A stretch of DNA of 8,812 bases from Planctomycetia bacterium (GTDB taxonomy: Bacteria > Planctomycetota > Phycisphaerae > Phycisphaerales > UBA1924), in the NCBI GenBank assembly GCA_005776545.1, contig SXOY01000288.1, positions 1-8,812 of the forward strand, given 5' to 3'. Below the pieces are notes generated by a model. It ran no database searches, was not told the origin of the DNA, and worked only from the letters and a program-made list of their open reading frames with translations. The first letter of the stretch is position 1. Every line of letters begins with the position of its first letter. Positions 1-6,600 of this stretch are shown piece after piece. A program made the position numbers and the translations under genes.

Positions 1-1616
1 ACCAGAGAAAGGAGTCGCCCATACGACTTTTTCACTGAGTAGGGCGCGACTTTCGGGTGGTCTCGCTTTGGGAATACAGTGGTTGCTGCACCGGCAATTT
101 CCTGGCTGTTGCGGACATATGCACGGCTGCGTTGTACAACCAAACGTCTGAAGAGAGTGTCGTGTGCGAAGACTTCTTTCACTTGCTCTGCGTCAGTCGC
201 TGGAGCGTCGTCACGTACATTGACGCCCATCAATTTGTCGAGGCGTTTCTCGAGCTGATTGAAATGAATTCGCAAGGAGTTGATTCCAAGTGTCTCCTTG
301 AAATAATCCTCGTTGCGGCGAGAAAATAATTCGATCATGTGGCGAAGGTCTGATAGTTTGTTGTTAACTGGTGTGGCAGTAAGCATGAAGACTTGCTTTT
401 TCTCTGCGATGTCGAAGAGGACTCGATAGCGGGAGGGCCCAGCATCCATGCTCGCGGCGAATTTACCGTCCTTTGCACCATCAGCGGAACCTATTACCAC
501 GCCGCCCCACCCGACAGTTCCGGGATTCCGGAAGTGGTGTGCCTCGTCAACGATGATGGCGTGCGCACGTTCTTTGACCGATTGGATATCTTCTTGACAT
601 TTTTTCAACGTCAGATCAGTGTGACTTAGAATTGCGAGGTTGGCGAATTTGCCGCTAATGTGCGGCAAATACTTGCGGATAGCCGGAAGCCAGACTGACT
701 CGATTGCGGCCTTGGGAACAAGGAGCAGAACGTTCTTGCCCTCCTTGATGATGAGTCGCTCGATGAGCATGAGACCGACGAAAGTTTTTCCGAGGCCGAC
801 GCCGTCACAGAGAAATGCGCCGCCGAATTGATTTGCGATCTTGAGTAACGACTTGTAGCCATCCTGCTGGTATCCGCTTAGATGGCTGAAGAGCCTGGAG
901 CCCTTGCCATTTTCCGCGGTGTCCCACGCATCTGCATCTAGTTCACGGCCGCGGAAATACTCGTGGAGCGCTTTGGCGTAGACATCGAATGGCGGGTATT
1001 CACGCACGTGGCGCTCGACGGTTTTGAGGATTTCATCAGTGATGTCGAGGGCTTCGTTCCAGTGACGCTCATACCAGGCCTGGAGCTCGGGGACTTCGCG
1101 GCGTATCTGGACGTTGAGTTCGACGTTCTGGCAGAGACCGGGGTGGGTGAAGTTGCTTGAGCCGACCAAGGCGGAAGAGCCGACGACGGCTTGCTTGGCG
1201 TGGGTGATGTAGGCCTTTGCGTGGAACTTCTCTTTGGTGTAGACCTTGCATTCGATTTGGCGCGTGCGGAGGGCATCGACTACGGCCTCAGCGCCGGTGA
1301 GGAAGTCGTTGGAGACTTTCTCGCGCTCGATGCTTTGATCAAGTTGCTTTTTGGCGGCTTCGATGCCGGCGAGGGCGGCGGCTTTGGTGCGTTTCGAGAC
1401 TTCATCGCCCATGAGGATGCGGAGTTTTTCGAGTTGCTGCCATTTGCCATCGAGGGCGAGGAGGGCACCGAGCTCGAAGTAACCGGTGGCGATGTCGAAC
1501 TTGCTGGAGATGTCGGCCCATTCGGCGAGGTATTGGCGGACCTTCCAGTCGGCATCGGAGTTGTCGACAATGAAGAGGTCGCCGCCGGATCTTGGTGATT
1601 TGGGTTCTTGGGTCAC
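1..1616 (-). CDS. Phospholipase D-like / SNF2-family DEAH helicase fusion, N-terminal part (runs off left edge)
   Basis: This is a continuous minus-strand frame of 538 codons with no stop before the window edge; the C-terminal helicase lobe lies outside. The N-terminal part (about residues 10-200) is a PLD-like domain with one HxK motif (H132, K134) followed by GSSNFT at 152-157, as in HKD nucleases; I see only one such motif. The helicase ATPase lobe follows: Walker A GVGLGKT at 272-278, Walker B/motif II DEAHH at 357-361, motif III LTATP at 412-416. SNF2 proteins are ATP-driven dsDNA translocases, and the PLD domain probably cuts or binds nucleic acid. I chose GTG 1616 because the conserved-looking GGDLFIVDN starts ten codons later; GTG 1631 is in frame and there is no nearby ATG or clear Shine-Dalgarno. 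Large PLD-SNF2 fusions are often near restriction-modification or defence genes, but no such neighbour is visible, so a defence role is only inferred. Confidence 0.9.
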   Translation of the reverse strand, partial: MTQEPKSPRSGGDLFIVDNSDADWKVRQYLAEWADISSKFDIATGYFELGALLALDGKWQQLEKLRILMGDEVSKRTKAAALAGIEAAKKQLDQSIEREKVSNDFLTGAEAVVDALRTRQIECKVYTKEKFHAKAYITHAKQAVVGSSALVGSSNFTHPGLCQNVELNVQIRREVPELQAWYERHWNEALDITDEILKTVERHVREYPPFDVYAKALHEYFRGRELDADAWDTAENGKGSRLFSHLSGYQQDGYKSLLKIANQFGGAFLCDGVGLGKTFVGLMLIERLIIKEGKNVLLLVPKAAIESVWLPAIRKYLPHISGKFANLAILSHTDLTLKKCQEDIQSVKERAHAIIVDEAHHFRNPGTVGWGGVVIGSADGAKDGKFAASMDAGPSRYRVLFDIAEKKQVFMLTATPVNNKLSDLRHMIELFSRRNEDYFKETLGINSLRIHFNQLEKRLDKLMGVNVRDDAPATDAEQVKEVFAHDTLFRRLVVQRSRAYVRNSQEIAGAATTVFPKRDHPKVAPYSVKKSYGRLLSL

Positions 1617-1652
1617 AGGGGGAGTGTACACGGAATGGGAGATACAGGGAAT

Positions 1653-1708
1653 GGGACCTATAGGTCGTATAGGACGGATAGGACCTATTAAAAGCCAGTG
1701 GGACCTAT
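1653..1708. repeat. Degenerate 9-bp tandem repeats (consensus RGGACCTAT)
   Basis: Four 9-mers stand head to tail: GGGACCTAT at 1653, AGGTCGTAT at 1662, AGGACGGAT at 1671 and AGGACCTAT at 1680. A fifth, GGGACCTAT, follows at 1700-1708 after an 11-bp gap. The array lies between the helicase start and the tRNA terminator. The core is partly self-complementary (GGTCC/GGACC). No function is evident. It could be a protein-binding array upstream of the helicase gene or a neutral short-unit repeat family. Confidence 0.7.
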
Positions 1709-1769
1709 TGAATGCGAGGGGTGGGGAAATTTGGGGGTGTGTGGCCGCGGCGGGGTGGAGTAGGGAATT

Positions 1770-1807
1770 GGAAAACGACAACCGGCCCTGTCAAAGACAG
1801 AGCCGGT
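1770..1807 (-). terminator. Rho-independent terminator of the tRNA-Asn gene
   Basis: Read on the minus strand, 1807-1781 forms a 12-bp stem, ACCGGCTCTGTC against GACAGGGCCGGT, with one G-T wobble and a TTT loop. It is followed by a T-rich stretch with TTTT at 1773-1776. It begins 11 bp past the 3' end of the tRNA, as expected for a single-tRNA transcription unit. Confidence 0.8.
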
Positions 1808-1817
1808 CGAAGCAATA

Positions 1818-1889
1818 CTCCCCGAGCAGGACTCGAACCTGCAACCTATCGGTTAACAGCCGATCGCTCTACCATTGAGCTATCAGGGA
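1818..1889 (-). tRNA. tRNA-Asn (anticodon GTT)
   Basis: The minus strand from 1889 to 1818 folds as a complete 72-nt cloverleaf. The acceptor stem is TCCCTGA with TCGGGGA (one T-G pair), with G as discriminator base. The D arm is GCTC/GAGC, the anticodon stem ATCGG/CCGAT closes a CTGTTAA loop with anticodon GTT, and the T arm is GCAGG/CCTGC around TTCGAGT. The 3' CCA is not encoded. It stands alone between its own promoter and terminator. Confidence 0.97.
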
Positions 1890-1902
1890 AAGATGGGAGA
1901 CA

Positions 1903-1930
1903 AGGTTAGCCCGCGTTCTTTGTCGGTCAA
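1903..1930 (-). promoter_or_regulatory. Probable sigma70-type promoter for tRNA-Asn
   Basis: On the minus strand TTGACC (1930-1925, five of six matches to TTGACA) is separated by 16 bp from TAACCT (1908-1903, three of six matches to TATAAT). It lies 13 bp before the tRNA 5' end, a normal distance. The -10 box is weak, so the call rests on the -35 box and position. Confidence 0.5.
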
Positions 1931-1938
1931 GTTGGGGG

Positions 1939-1967
1939 TTGGATTCAGGGATTTGGTTGCCTATTAT
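1939..1967 (+). promoter_or_regulatory. Probable sigma70-type promoter for rpmE
   Basis: TTGGAT (1939-1944) and TATTAT (1962-1967, five of six to consensus) are separated by exactly 17 bp. Transcription would start near 1974 and give a leader of roughly 90 nt before rpmE, starting at the first of three hairpins. It is divergent from the tRNA promoter, with the two boxes only 8 bp apart at the nearest point. Confidence 0.5.
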
Positions 1968-1972
1968 CTCGA

Positions 1973-2055
1973 CCCATTCGGAAGCGTCCGTATGGGATAG
2001 TTAAACGCACCAGTTGGCAGGTACTGCCAGCGTCAATTTGGCCCGAATCGGGCAA
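1973..2055 (+). promoter_or_regulatory. Structured 5' leader of rpmE: three consecutive hairpins
   Basis: Hairpin 1 (1973-1996) pairs CCCATTCGGA with TCCGTATGGG around loop AGCG, with one T-T mismatch. Hairpin 2 (2013-2031) pairs GTTGGCAG with CTGCCAGC around a GTA loop, with one wobble. Hairpin 3 (2038-2055) pairs CCCG/CGGG and flanking TTG/CAA around AAT, with one bulged G. Ribosomal protein genes are often controlled through leader structures that mimic the rRNA site, so autoregulation is a reasonable inference, but I know of no established motif that matches this. Confidence 0.4.
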
Positions 2056-2065
2056 CAGGTAGTCC

Positions 2066-2314
2066 ATGAAATCCGGCATTCATCCTCGTTATTTCAACAA
2101 CTGCAAAGTTTTCCACAATGGCGAGCACGTCATGACCGTTGGTTCCACAGTCCCCGAGCTGCACGTCGAAGTGTGGTCCGGATCTCACCCATACTTCACC
2201 GGCAAGCAGACGTTTATTGACTCGGCTGGCCGCGTTGAGAAGTTCCAGCGTAAGTATGCTGGGAACTACTTTAAGGATGGGGCCAAGGCTGAGGGAGATG
2301 CGGCGAAGAAGTGA
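2066..2314 (+). CDS. rpmE: 50S ribosomal protein bL31, zinc-free (C-minus) form
   Basis: The 82-aa product matches bL31 along its length: it starts MKSGIHPRYF and contains TVPELHVEVWSGSHPYFTGK and then AGRVEKFQRKYAG, all family hallmarks. bL31 sits at the central protuberance and bridges the two ribosomal subunits. In zinc-binding bL31 the segments corresponding to FHNG and WSGSH carry cysteines (CxxC and CSGCH). Here these are replaced, leaving one cysteine (C14), so this is a non-zinc form. The 16-residue tail after the core is lysine/aspartate rich. The ATG is preceded by only a weak AGGT five bases upstream. It appears to be monocistronic, with its own promoter, a folded leader and the terminator at 2448-2479. 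In some bacteria C-minus forms are paralogues induced by zinc starvation; whether a second copy exists cannot be seen here. Confidence 0.93.
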   Translation: MKSGIHPRYFNNCKVFHNGEHVMTVGSTVPELHVEVWSGSHPYFTGKQTFIDSAGRVEKFQRKYAGNYFKDGAKAEGDAAKK

Positions 2315-2324
2315 GAGAAAGCAA

Positions 2325-2415
2325 GCTCTGGATTTGAGAGTTGAAATTTCAGAATTGAGATTTGAAAGTTGAAACCGCTGGAATCTGAGATTTGAGATTT
2401 CAGAGTTGAGAGCTC
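2325..2415. repeat. Degenerate TTGAGATTT-type short-unit repeat
   Basis: About 90 bp between the rpmE stop and its terminator consist of slipped variants of TTGAGATTT, TTGAAATTT and TTTGAGAGTTGA. They are much more A/T-rich and purine-biased than the surroundings. The units have no fixed period but share a TTGAGA/TTGAAA core every 7-9 bp, and the array ends with the palindrome AGAGCTCT at 2410-2417. It is probably transcribed as the 3' UTR of rpmE. No coding potential is evident. Confidence 0.6.
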
Positions 2416-2447
2416 TGAGCCTGGAACAGAATAAAGTCATTAAGAAG

Positions 2448-2479
2448 GGGCCGCCGAAACGCGGCTCTTTTTCTTTTTT
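2448..2479 (+). terminator. Strong rho-independent terminator after rpmE
   Basis: GGGCCGC (2448-2454) pairs with GCGGCTC (2461-2467) around the loop CGAAAC, with one G-T pair. It is followed at once by TTTTTCTTTTTT (2468-2479). It ends rpmE transcription and insulates the protease gene that begins 58 bp further on. Confidence 0.9.
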
Positions 2480-2504
2480 GGGCGAGAGCGGGTGGGCCGA
2501 TTTG

Positions 2505-2513
2505 TGGTATGCT
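2505..2513 (+). promoter_or_regulatory. Candidate extended -10 promoter for the M16 protease
   Basis: TGG followed by TATGCT (TATGCT at 2508-2513) fits an extended -10 box (TGnTATnnT). I see no good -35 box at the right distance. Since the terminator ends at 2479 and the protease starts at 2538, a promoter has to lie in this gap, and this is the best candidate. Confidence 0.3.
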
Positions 2514-2537
2514 GGACAGCACACTTGGAGATTACTG

Positions 2538-5456
2538 ATGAAGATTTCTCGCGCGTTTACCGTTGCCTTTGTTGCCGGCCTGGCTGTTTCGAATTTCGCG
2601 TTGGCCGCAGATGGGCCGGCGGTTAGCACAGGTGCGGTGGCGGCGGCGAGTGATTTGCTGCCGCAGGACTCGACGCTTGTGACGGGGATGCTGGACAATG
2701 GGTTGAAGTATGTGATCAAGAAGGGATCGATTCCGGCGGGGCGGGCGGTGATGTGGGTGCATATTCACAGCGGGTCGTTGAATGAGACGGAGAAGCAGCG
2801 CGGTATTGCGCATTACCTTGAGCACATGGCGTTTAATGGGTCAGAGAATTTCAAGCCGGGGACGCTGATTCCGTTTTTTCAGTCGATGGGGATGACGTTT
2901 GGGCGAGATCAGAATGCGTTTACGAACTTTGATCAGACGACGTATCAGCTTTCGTTGCCGACTGCGGAGCCGGAGACACTCGGCAAGGGCATGAGTTTCT
3001 TTGCGGATGTTATTGGGCGGCTTGCGCTTTTGCCGAGCGAAGTGGAATCTGAGCGGCAGATTATTCTCGAGGAGCGGCGGCGGGGATTGTCGGGTCGTCA
3101 GCGCGTACAGGAAGTAATCATGCAGCGGATGGCACCAGGTTCGCTGTACGGAGTGCGGTCGCCGATTGGAACTGAGGCGACGATCAAGGGAGTGCAGGAG
3201 TCTGATTTCCGCGATTATTACAATATGTGGTATTGTGCATCGAACGCGACTCTGATGGTGATTGCGGATACTGAGCCGGAAGTGGTGATCAAGGCGATGA
3301 AGGACAACTTTGGCAAGTTGCCGAAGAAGGTGAAGCCGACGCCTCGGGATGTGGGTGTGAAGGCGACGGGCGAGAGTTTTGCGATTGTGGCGAGTGATCC
3401 GGAGGTTCGCGGCGAGAGCATCAGTATTGGAAGGATTGAGCCGGCGCGGCCGCCAACTACGACGATTTCGCAATATCGGGCGGACCTTGAGTCGCAGATT
3501 GGTGAGAGCGTGATGAATCGGCGGTTGAGTGAGAAGACAGCGCGGGGTGCGCTGAAGTGTCAGTCGGCGAATGTGTCGGCGAGCAACTCGATTGGGATCA
3601 TGTTCAATGCTGAAATTTCAGCGCGGCCGAATAAGGGGCAGTGGAAGGAAGCGCTCGGCGATATTGCGATGGAGCTGCAACGTGGGCGCACGTTTGGGTT
3701 TACTGCGCATGAGGTGGATGAGGTTAAGAAGTCGTTGCTTTCTAATGCAGAGCGAGGGGTTGAGACCGAAGGGACGCAGACATCTTCGGCGACGATCGCG
3801 CGGATGAATGGCAAAGTGGCATCGGGTGAGCCGATCATGGATCCGAAGGAGAATCTGCGGATTGTGAAAGAACTTCTGGCAGCGATTACGCCCGCGGATG
3901 TGAGCAAGAGGTTTGCGGCGGACTTTGATCCATCGCATGTGTTCTTCACTGCGACGTTGCCGGCTGGAGAGAATCTACCTACTGAGGCGCAGGTGCTTGA
4001 GGCGGGGTTGAAGGCGTTGGCAGTGACACCGACGCAGGAGACTGAAGAGAATCATGCGACGACATTGATGACCGCGTTGCCGGCTGGAGGCAAGTTCGTC
4101 GAGTTTGCTGAACATGCGGAGACGCAGGTGTGGTCGGGGTGGTTGAATAATAATATCAATGTACATTATCGAAAGATGGATGCACGCAAGGATCAAGTGT
4201 CGATCAGTATTGCACTGATTGGCGGCGAGTTGCTTGAAACGGCGGAGAACAGAGGGATTACTTCCGCATCGCAACTCGCGTGGTCACGTGCGGCAACGAA
4301 GAACTTGTCATCCTCTGACATTCGCGAATTGATGAATGGCAAGAAAGTTGAGGTTCGTGGCGGCGGCGGGTTTGGTGGCGGTCGGGGCGGTGGTGGTGGA
4401 CGGCGTGGGGGCTGCGGTGGTGGGGGAGGAAGCGATGCGATTACGCTTTCGATCACTGGCGCGCCGGAAGAGCTTGAGACGGGATTCCAACTTGCATATT
4501 TGCTTTTGACGGAACCGAAGATTGAGCAGACGGCGTTTGAAAATTACCAGACGAATGGTAAGGAGATGTTGTCTGAATCGATGCGAAGCCCGACTGCGCT
4601 GGGTGCTCGAACTGCGGCATCGATTATTTATCCAGAGTCCGAAGTTCGATTGCAGCCGACGACCGCGGAACAGATGGATAAGTTGAGTTTGACGGAATCG
4701 CAGAAGTGGCTGGAGAAATTGATCAAGACTTCGCCGATTGAAGTGACGATCGTTGGGGATATTGAGAGAGAGCAGATTGTGCCGCTGGTTGAGAGGTATT
4801 TGGGGTCATTGTCGAGTCGCGAAAAGGTTGATCCAAAGGCGTTTGCGGAATTGCGGAAGGTTGCGCGGCCAGCGGGGCCGCGGACATTTTCAAAGTCGGT
4901 GGATACTCCAACGGATCAGGCGTTTGTGATGTCGGGATTTTATGGGGCGGATGATTCGAATCGGGCGGATGCGCGGGCATTGGCGATGGCATCGCGTGTG
5001 CTTTCGACGCGGATGACGAAAGAAGTGCGTGAAGAGGCGCAGCTTGTGTACAGCATGGGCGCTTCATCGCGGGCGGCGACGACGTATCCAGGATTTGGTG
5101 TGTTCTCAGCGAGTTCGCCGACAGATCCGGCGAAGGCTGATGCACTGGTTGCGAAGATCGCTTCGATGTATGACCAGTTCAAGGCCAACGGGCCGACTGA
5201 GGAAGAGATTGAAGTTGCTAAGAAGCAGATGGCGAACACGTTTGATGAGCAGTTGAAGGATCCGAGTTACTGGTCGGGGCGGCTTGATCAGATGACGTTC
5301 CGAGGGCGCAGTGTTGACACAATTCTCAGCGAGCCGGGAGAGTATCAGAAGGTGACGGCGGCGGAGGTGAAGGCGACATTTGGGAAGTATTACTCGAAGG
5401 AGAGTTCGATTGTGGTGGTGGTGCGGCCGATGGAGAAGAAGTCGGCTGGAAACTGA
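2538..5456 (+). CDS. Secreted M16 (pitrilysin-type) zinc metalloprotease, two fused halves
   Basis: The 972-aa protein begins with a signal peptide, a basic start MKISR, a hydrophobic core and an ALA cleavage site at about residue 23, so it acts outside the cytoplasm. The inverted zinc motif HxxEH is at 92-96 (HYLEH) and the third ligand is E172 in ESERQIILEE, the usual 75-residue gap. The catalytic half covers about 40-480 and a second, catalytically silent M16 half about 570-965. The latter keeps the R831...Y838 pair (REEAQLVY) that in pitrilysin and insulin-degrading enzyme binds substrate in the closed chamber. Length and two-half architecture match single-chain M16 peptidases, which degrade peptides. 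A glycine-rich stretch at about 608-632 interrupts the second half. ATG 2538 is chosen for the GGAG seven bases upstream and the signal peptide; the frame is open further upstream only because it crosses the terminator. It is a separate transcription unit. Confidence 0.95.
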   Translation: MKISRAFTVAFVAGLAVSNFALAADGPAVSTGAVAAASDLLPQDSTLVTGMLDNGLKYVIKKGSIPAGRAVMWVHIHSGSLNETEKQRGIAHYLEHMAFNGSENFKPGTLIPFFQSMGMTFGRDQNAFTNFDQTTYQLSLPTAEPETLGKGMSFFADVIGRLALLPSEVESERQIILEERRRGLSGRQRVQEVIMQRMAPGSLYGVRSPIGTEATIKGVQESDFRDYYNMWYCASNATLMVIADTEPEVVIKAMKDNFGKLPKKVKPTPRDVGVKATGESFAIVASDPEVRGESISIGRIEPARPPTTTISQYRADLESQIGESVMNRRLSEKTARGALKCQSANVSASNSIGIMFNAEISARPNKGQWKEALGDIAMELQRGRTFGFTAHEVDEVKKSLLSNAERGVETEGTQTSSATIARMNGKVASGEPIMDPKENLRIVKELLAAITPADVSKRFAADFDPSHVFFTATLPAGENLPTEAQVLEAGLKALAVTPTQETEENHATTLMTALPAGGKFVEFAEHAETQVWSGWLNNNINVHYRKMDARKDQVSISIALIGGELLETAENRGITSASQLAWSRAATKNLSSSDIRELMNGKKVEVRGGGGFGGGRGGGGGRRGGCGGGGGSDAITLSITGAPEELETGFQLAYLLLTEPKIEQTAFENYQTNGKEMLSESMRSPTALGARTAASIIYPESEVRLQPTTAEQMDKLSLTESQKWLEKLIKTSPIEVTIVGDIEREQIVPLVERYLGSLSSREKVDPKAFAELRKVARPAGPRTFSKSVDTPTDQAFVMSGFYGADDSNRADARALAMASRVLSTRMTKEVREEAQLVYSMGASSRAATTYPGFGVFSASSPTDPAKADALVAKIASMYDQFKANGPTEEEIEVAKKQMANTFDEQLKDPSYWSGRLDQMTFRGRSVDTILSEPGEYQKVTAAEVKATFGKYYSKESSIVVVVRPMEKKSAGN
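4359..4432 (+). repeat. Glycine-codon-rich low-complexity tract inside the M16 gene
   Basis: Roughly 25 codons are almost all GGN with a few arginines, one phenylalanine and one cysteine, encoding a Gly/Arg-rich loop at residues 608-632. The repeated GGT/GGC units make it a likely site of slippage that changes loop length in steps of one codon. The downstream sequence resumes as normal M16 domain, so this is a surface-loop expansion in the silent half rather than a linker between halves. Confidence 0.75.
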
Positions 5457-5686
5457 GGCAGTGGGCGCAGGTTCTTGTGCAGTGTTAGAAATTGAATTGC
5501 GAAGACTTGTCGCTTCACATACGAGGTGACGGAGAGTTGTTATTTGGTTTGTTCTCTACCAAGGGCGATGTATCGGACTGGAAGTACTTCCGAAAATCGA
5601 TAAATACTGAATCTGAACGGGGCATTAGTCGAAATCTGAAGTTGGTTCCGTGTCCCGGGCAGGAACGAGTTATCGGCGGAGGAAGA
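5457..5686 (+). other. Intergenic stretch / probable leader of the REC-HPt gene
   Basis: These 230 bp separate the protease from the phosphorelay gene. The reading frame of the next gene stays open back to a TTG at 5492, giving a possible 65-residue N-terminal extension. That segment resembles no domain I recognise and has no Shine-Dalgarno, so I treat it as untranslated. A GGAGG at 5678-5682, four bases before GTG 5687, decides the start. I see no convincing terminator for the protease gene here and no clear promoter. Confidence 0.5.
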
Positions 5687-6466
5687 GTGAACGAAGCATT
5701 TAAGACTAACAACGCGGCCGTTGGACAAACAGCAATCGCATCCGCTCCGGCATTGCCGCTTGCGGGCCGGTGGGTGCTTGTGGTGGATGATGTCGCGTCG
5801 AATCGCAAAGTGTGCACGGTGCTTTTGGAACGTGCTGGGGCGATGGTGAGCGGCGCATCTGATGGCAAAGAAGCAGTGGAACTGTGTGGTCGGCAGAAGT
5901 TTGACCTTGTGCTTATGGACATTCAGATGCCCAACATGACTGGGCTTGAGGCCTGTAGGGCGATGCGCGAGTCTGGATTCTCCGCGCCGATCGTGGCGTT
6001 GACAGCATTGTCGGGGAATGATGCGCGGCGGGATTGCATTGCCGCAGGAATGAATGAATTTCTCTCCAAGCCGATTGCGCCGGTGCTGATGATTCAGACA
6101 ATTATCAGATGGGCTCGGACGCAGGAACCGATGAAGCACGATGTTCAAGCGGCAAGTGTGCCACAAGCCTGGGAACTGGATCCTGAGATTGAGGAGTTTG
6201 CCCGCGAATGGCTGATTGAGCTTACCGGGCGATTAGACAAGATTGACTCGGCACTGGTGGCGGGCGATACTGAAACTGCGGCTCGCGGCGCACATTCAAT
6301 TAAGGGGACGGGTGGTTCGCTGGGAATGCCAGAATTTACGCGACCTGCCGAAGCCCTTGAATTTGCGGCAAAGGCAGGAATTGTTGATGGCGCGCAGGCG
6401 GCAGTGCGTACATTGCGGCAGTTGCAGATCGCGGCGACACAGCGGGCGATGAACAAAGCCGCGTAG
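5687..6466 (+). CDS. Phosphorelay protein: response-regulator receiver (REC) plus HPt domain
   Basis: The 259-aa protein has a REC domain at about 28-145. It has the acidic pair D34-D35 (VLVVDD), phosphoacceptor D78 (LVLMDIQMP), switch T106 (ALTA) and K128 (SKP), so all key residues are present. A linker leads to an HPt helix bundle at about 165-250 with phospho-histidine H203 in AHSIKGTGGSLGM. There is no kinase, DNA-binding or output domain. Such REC-HPt proteins act in the middle of multistep relays, taking phosphate from a hybrid histidine kinase and passing it through the histidine to a final regulator. No kinase gene is beside it, so its partners must be elsewhere. Start GTG 5687 has a strong GGAGG four bases upstream; a TTG at 5492 would add 65 residues and is less likely. 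Confidence 0.9.
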   Translation: MNEAFKTNNAAVGQTAIASAPALPLAGRWVLVVDDVASNRKVCTVLLERAGAMVSGASDGKEAVELCGRQKFDLVLMDIQMPNMTGLEACRAMRESGFSAPIVALTALSGNDARRDCIAAGMNEFLSKPIAPVLMIQTIIRWARTQEPMKHDVQAASVPQAWELDPEIEEFAREWLIELTGRLDKIDSALVAGDTETAARGAHSIKGTGGSLGMPEFTRPAEALEFAAKAGIVDGAQAAVRTLRQLQIAATQRAMNKAA

Positions 6467-6508
6467 ATTTGGGATTCCGGGAGGAATTGGGCGGCGAGCG
6501 AGAGTTGA

Positions 6509-6600
6509 TCAAGGAGCATCAACTGGTGCGCCGCATTCGGGGCAGAGTGGATCTTGTGCGGGAGACACGCCACGAGATCAGTGCGATAGACTTGGTTCAT
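6509..6600 (-). pseudogene. Possible decayed zinc-ribbon gene tail
   Basis: The minus strand between the REC-HPt and PIN genes reads DPLCPECGAPVDAP and then a stop (6511-6509). In another frame just upstream it reads YRTDLVACLP, which resembles the CxYDLxGLP part of planctomycete zinc ribbons. Together they would form one C-terminal zinc ribbon broken by a frameshift and with its first cysteine pair lost. The 19-bp string CGCCGCATTCGGGGCAGAG at 6521-6539 recurs exactly at 7820-7838 and with one change at 7330-7348, both in zinc-ribbon tails. The call is tentative because the fragment is short. Confidence 0.35.

Noticed and set aside
1191..1598. Plus-strand open frame of 135 codons
   Set aside because: It is antisense to the PLD domain of the helicase fusion, whose frame shows clear motifs; a codon-bias shadow.
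2406..2537. Upstream extension of the M16 frame (44 more codons)
   Set aside because: It would be translated through the repeat tail and the rho-independent terminator of rpmE. The signal peptide and GGAG ribosome site point to ATG 2538.
2033..2719. 228-codon open frame on the minus strand
   Set aside because: It is antisense to rpmE, the terminator and the protease signal peptide, and has a low-complexity middle from the repeat; no family resemblance.
4193..4456. Proline-rich minus-strand frame
   Set aside because: It is the antisense of the glycine-rich tract in the protease gene.
5492..5686. N-terminal extension of the REC-HPt protein from TTG
   Set aside because: No ribosome site at the TTG and no recognisable domain, whereas GTG 5687 has GGAGG at good spacing and begins just before the REC domain.
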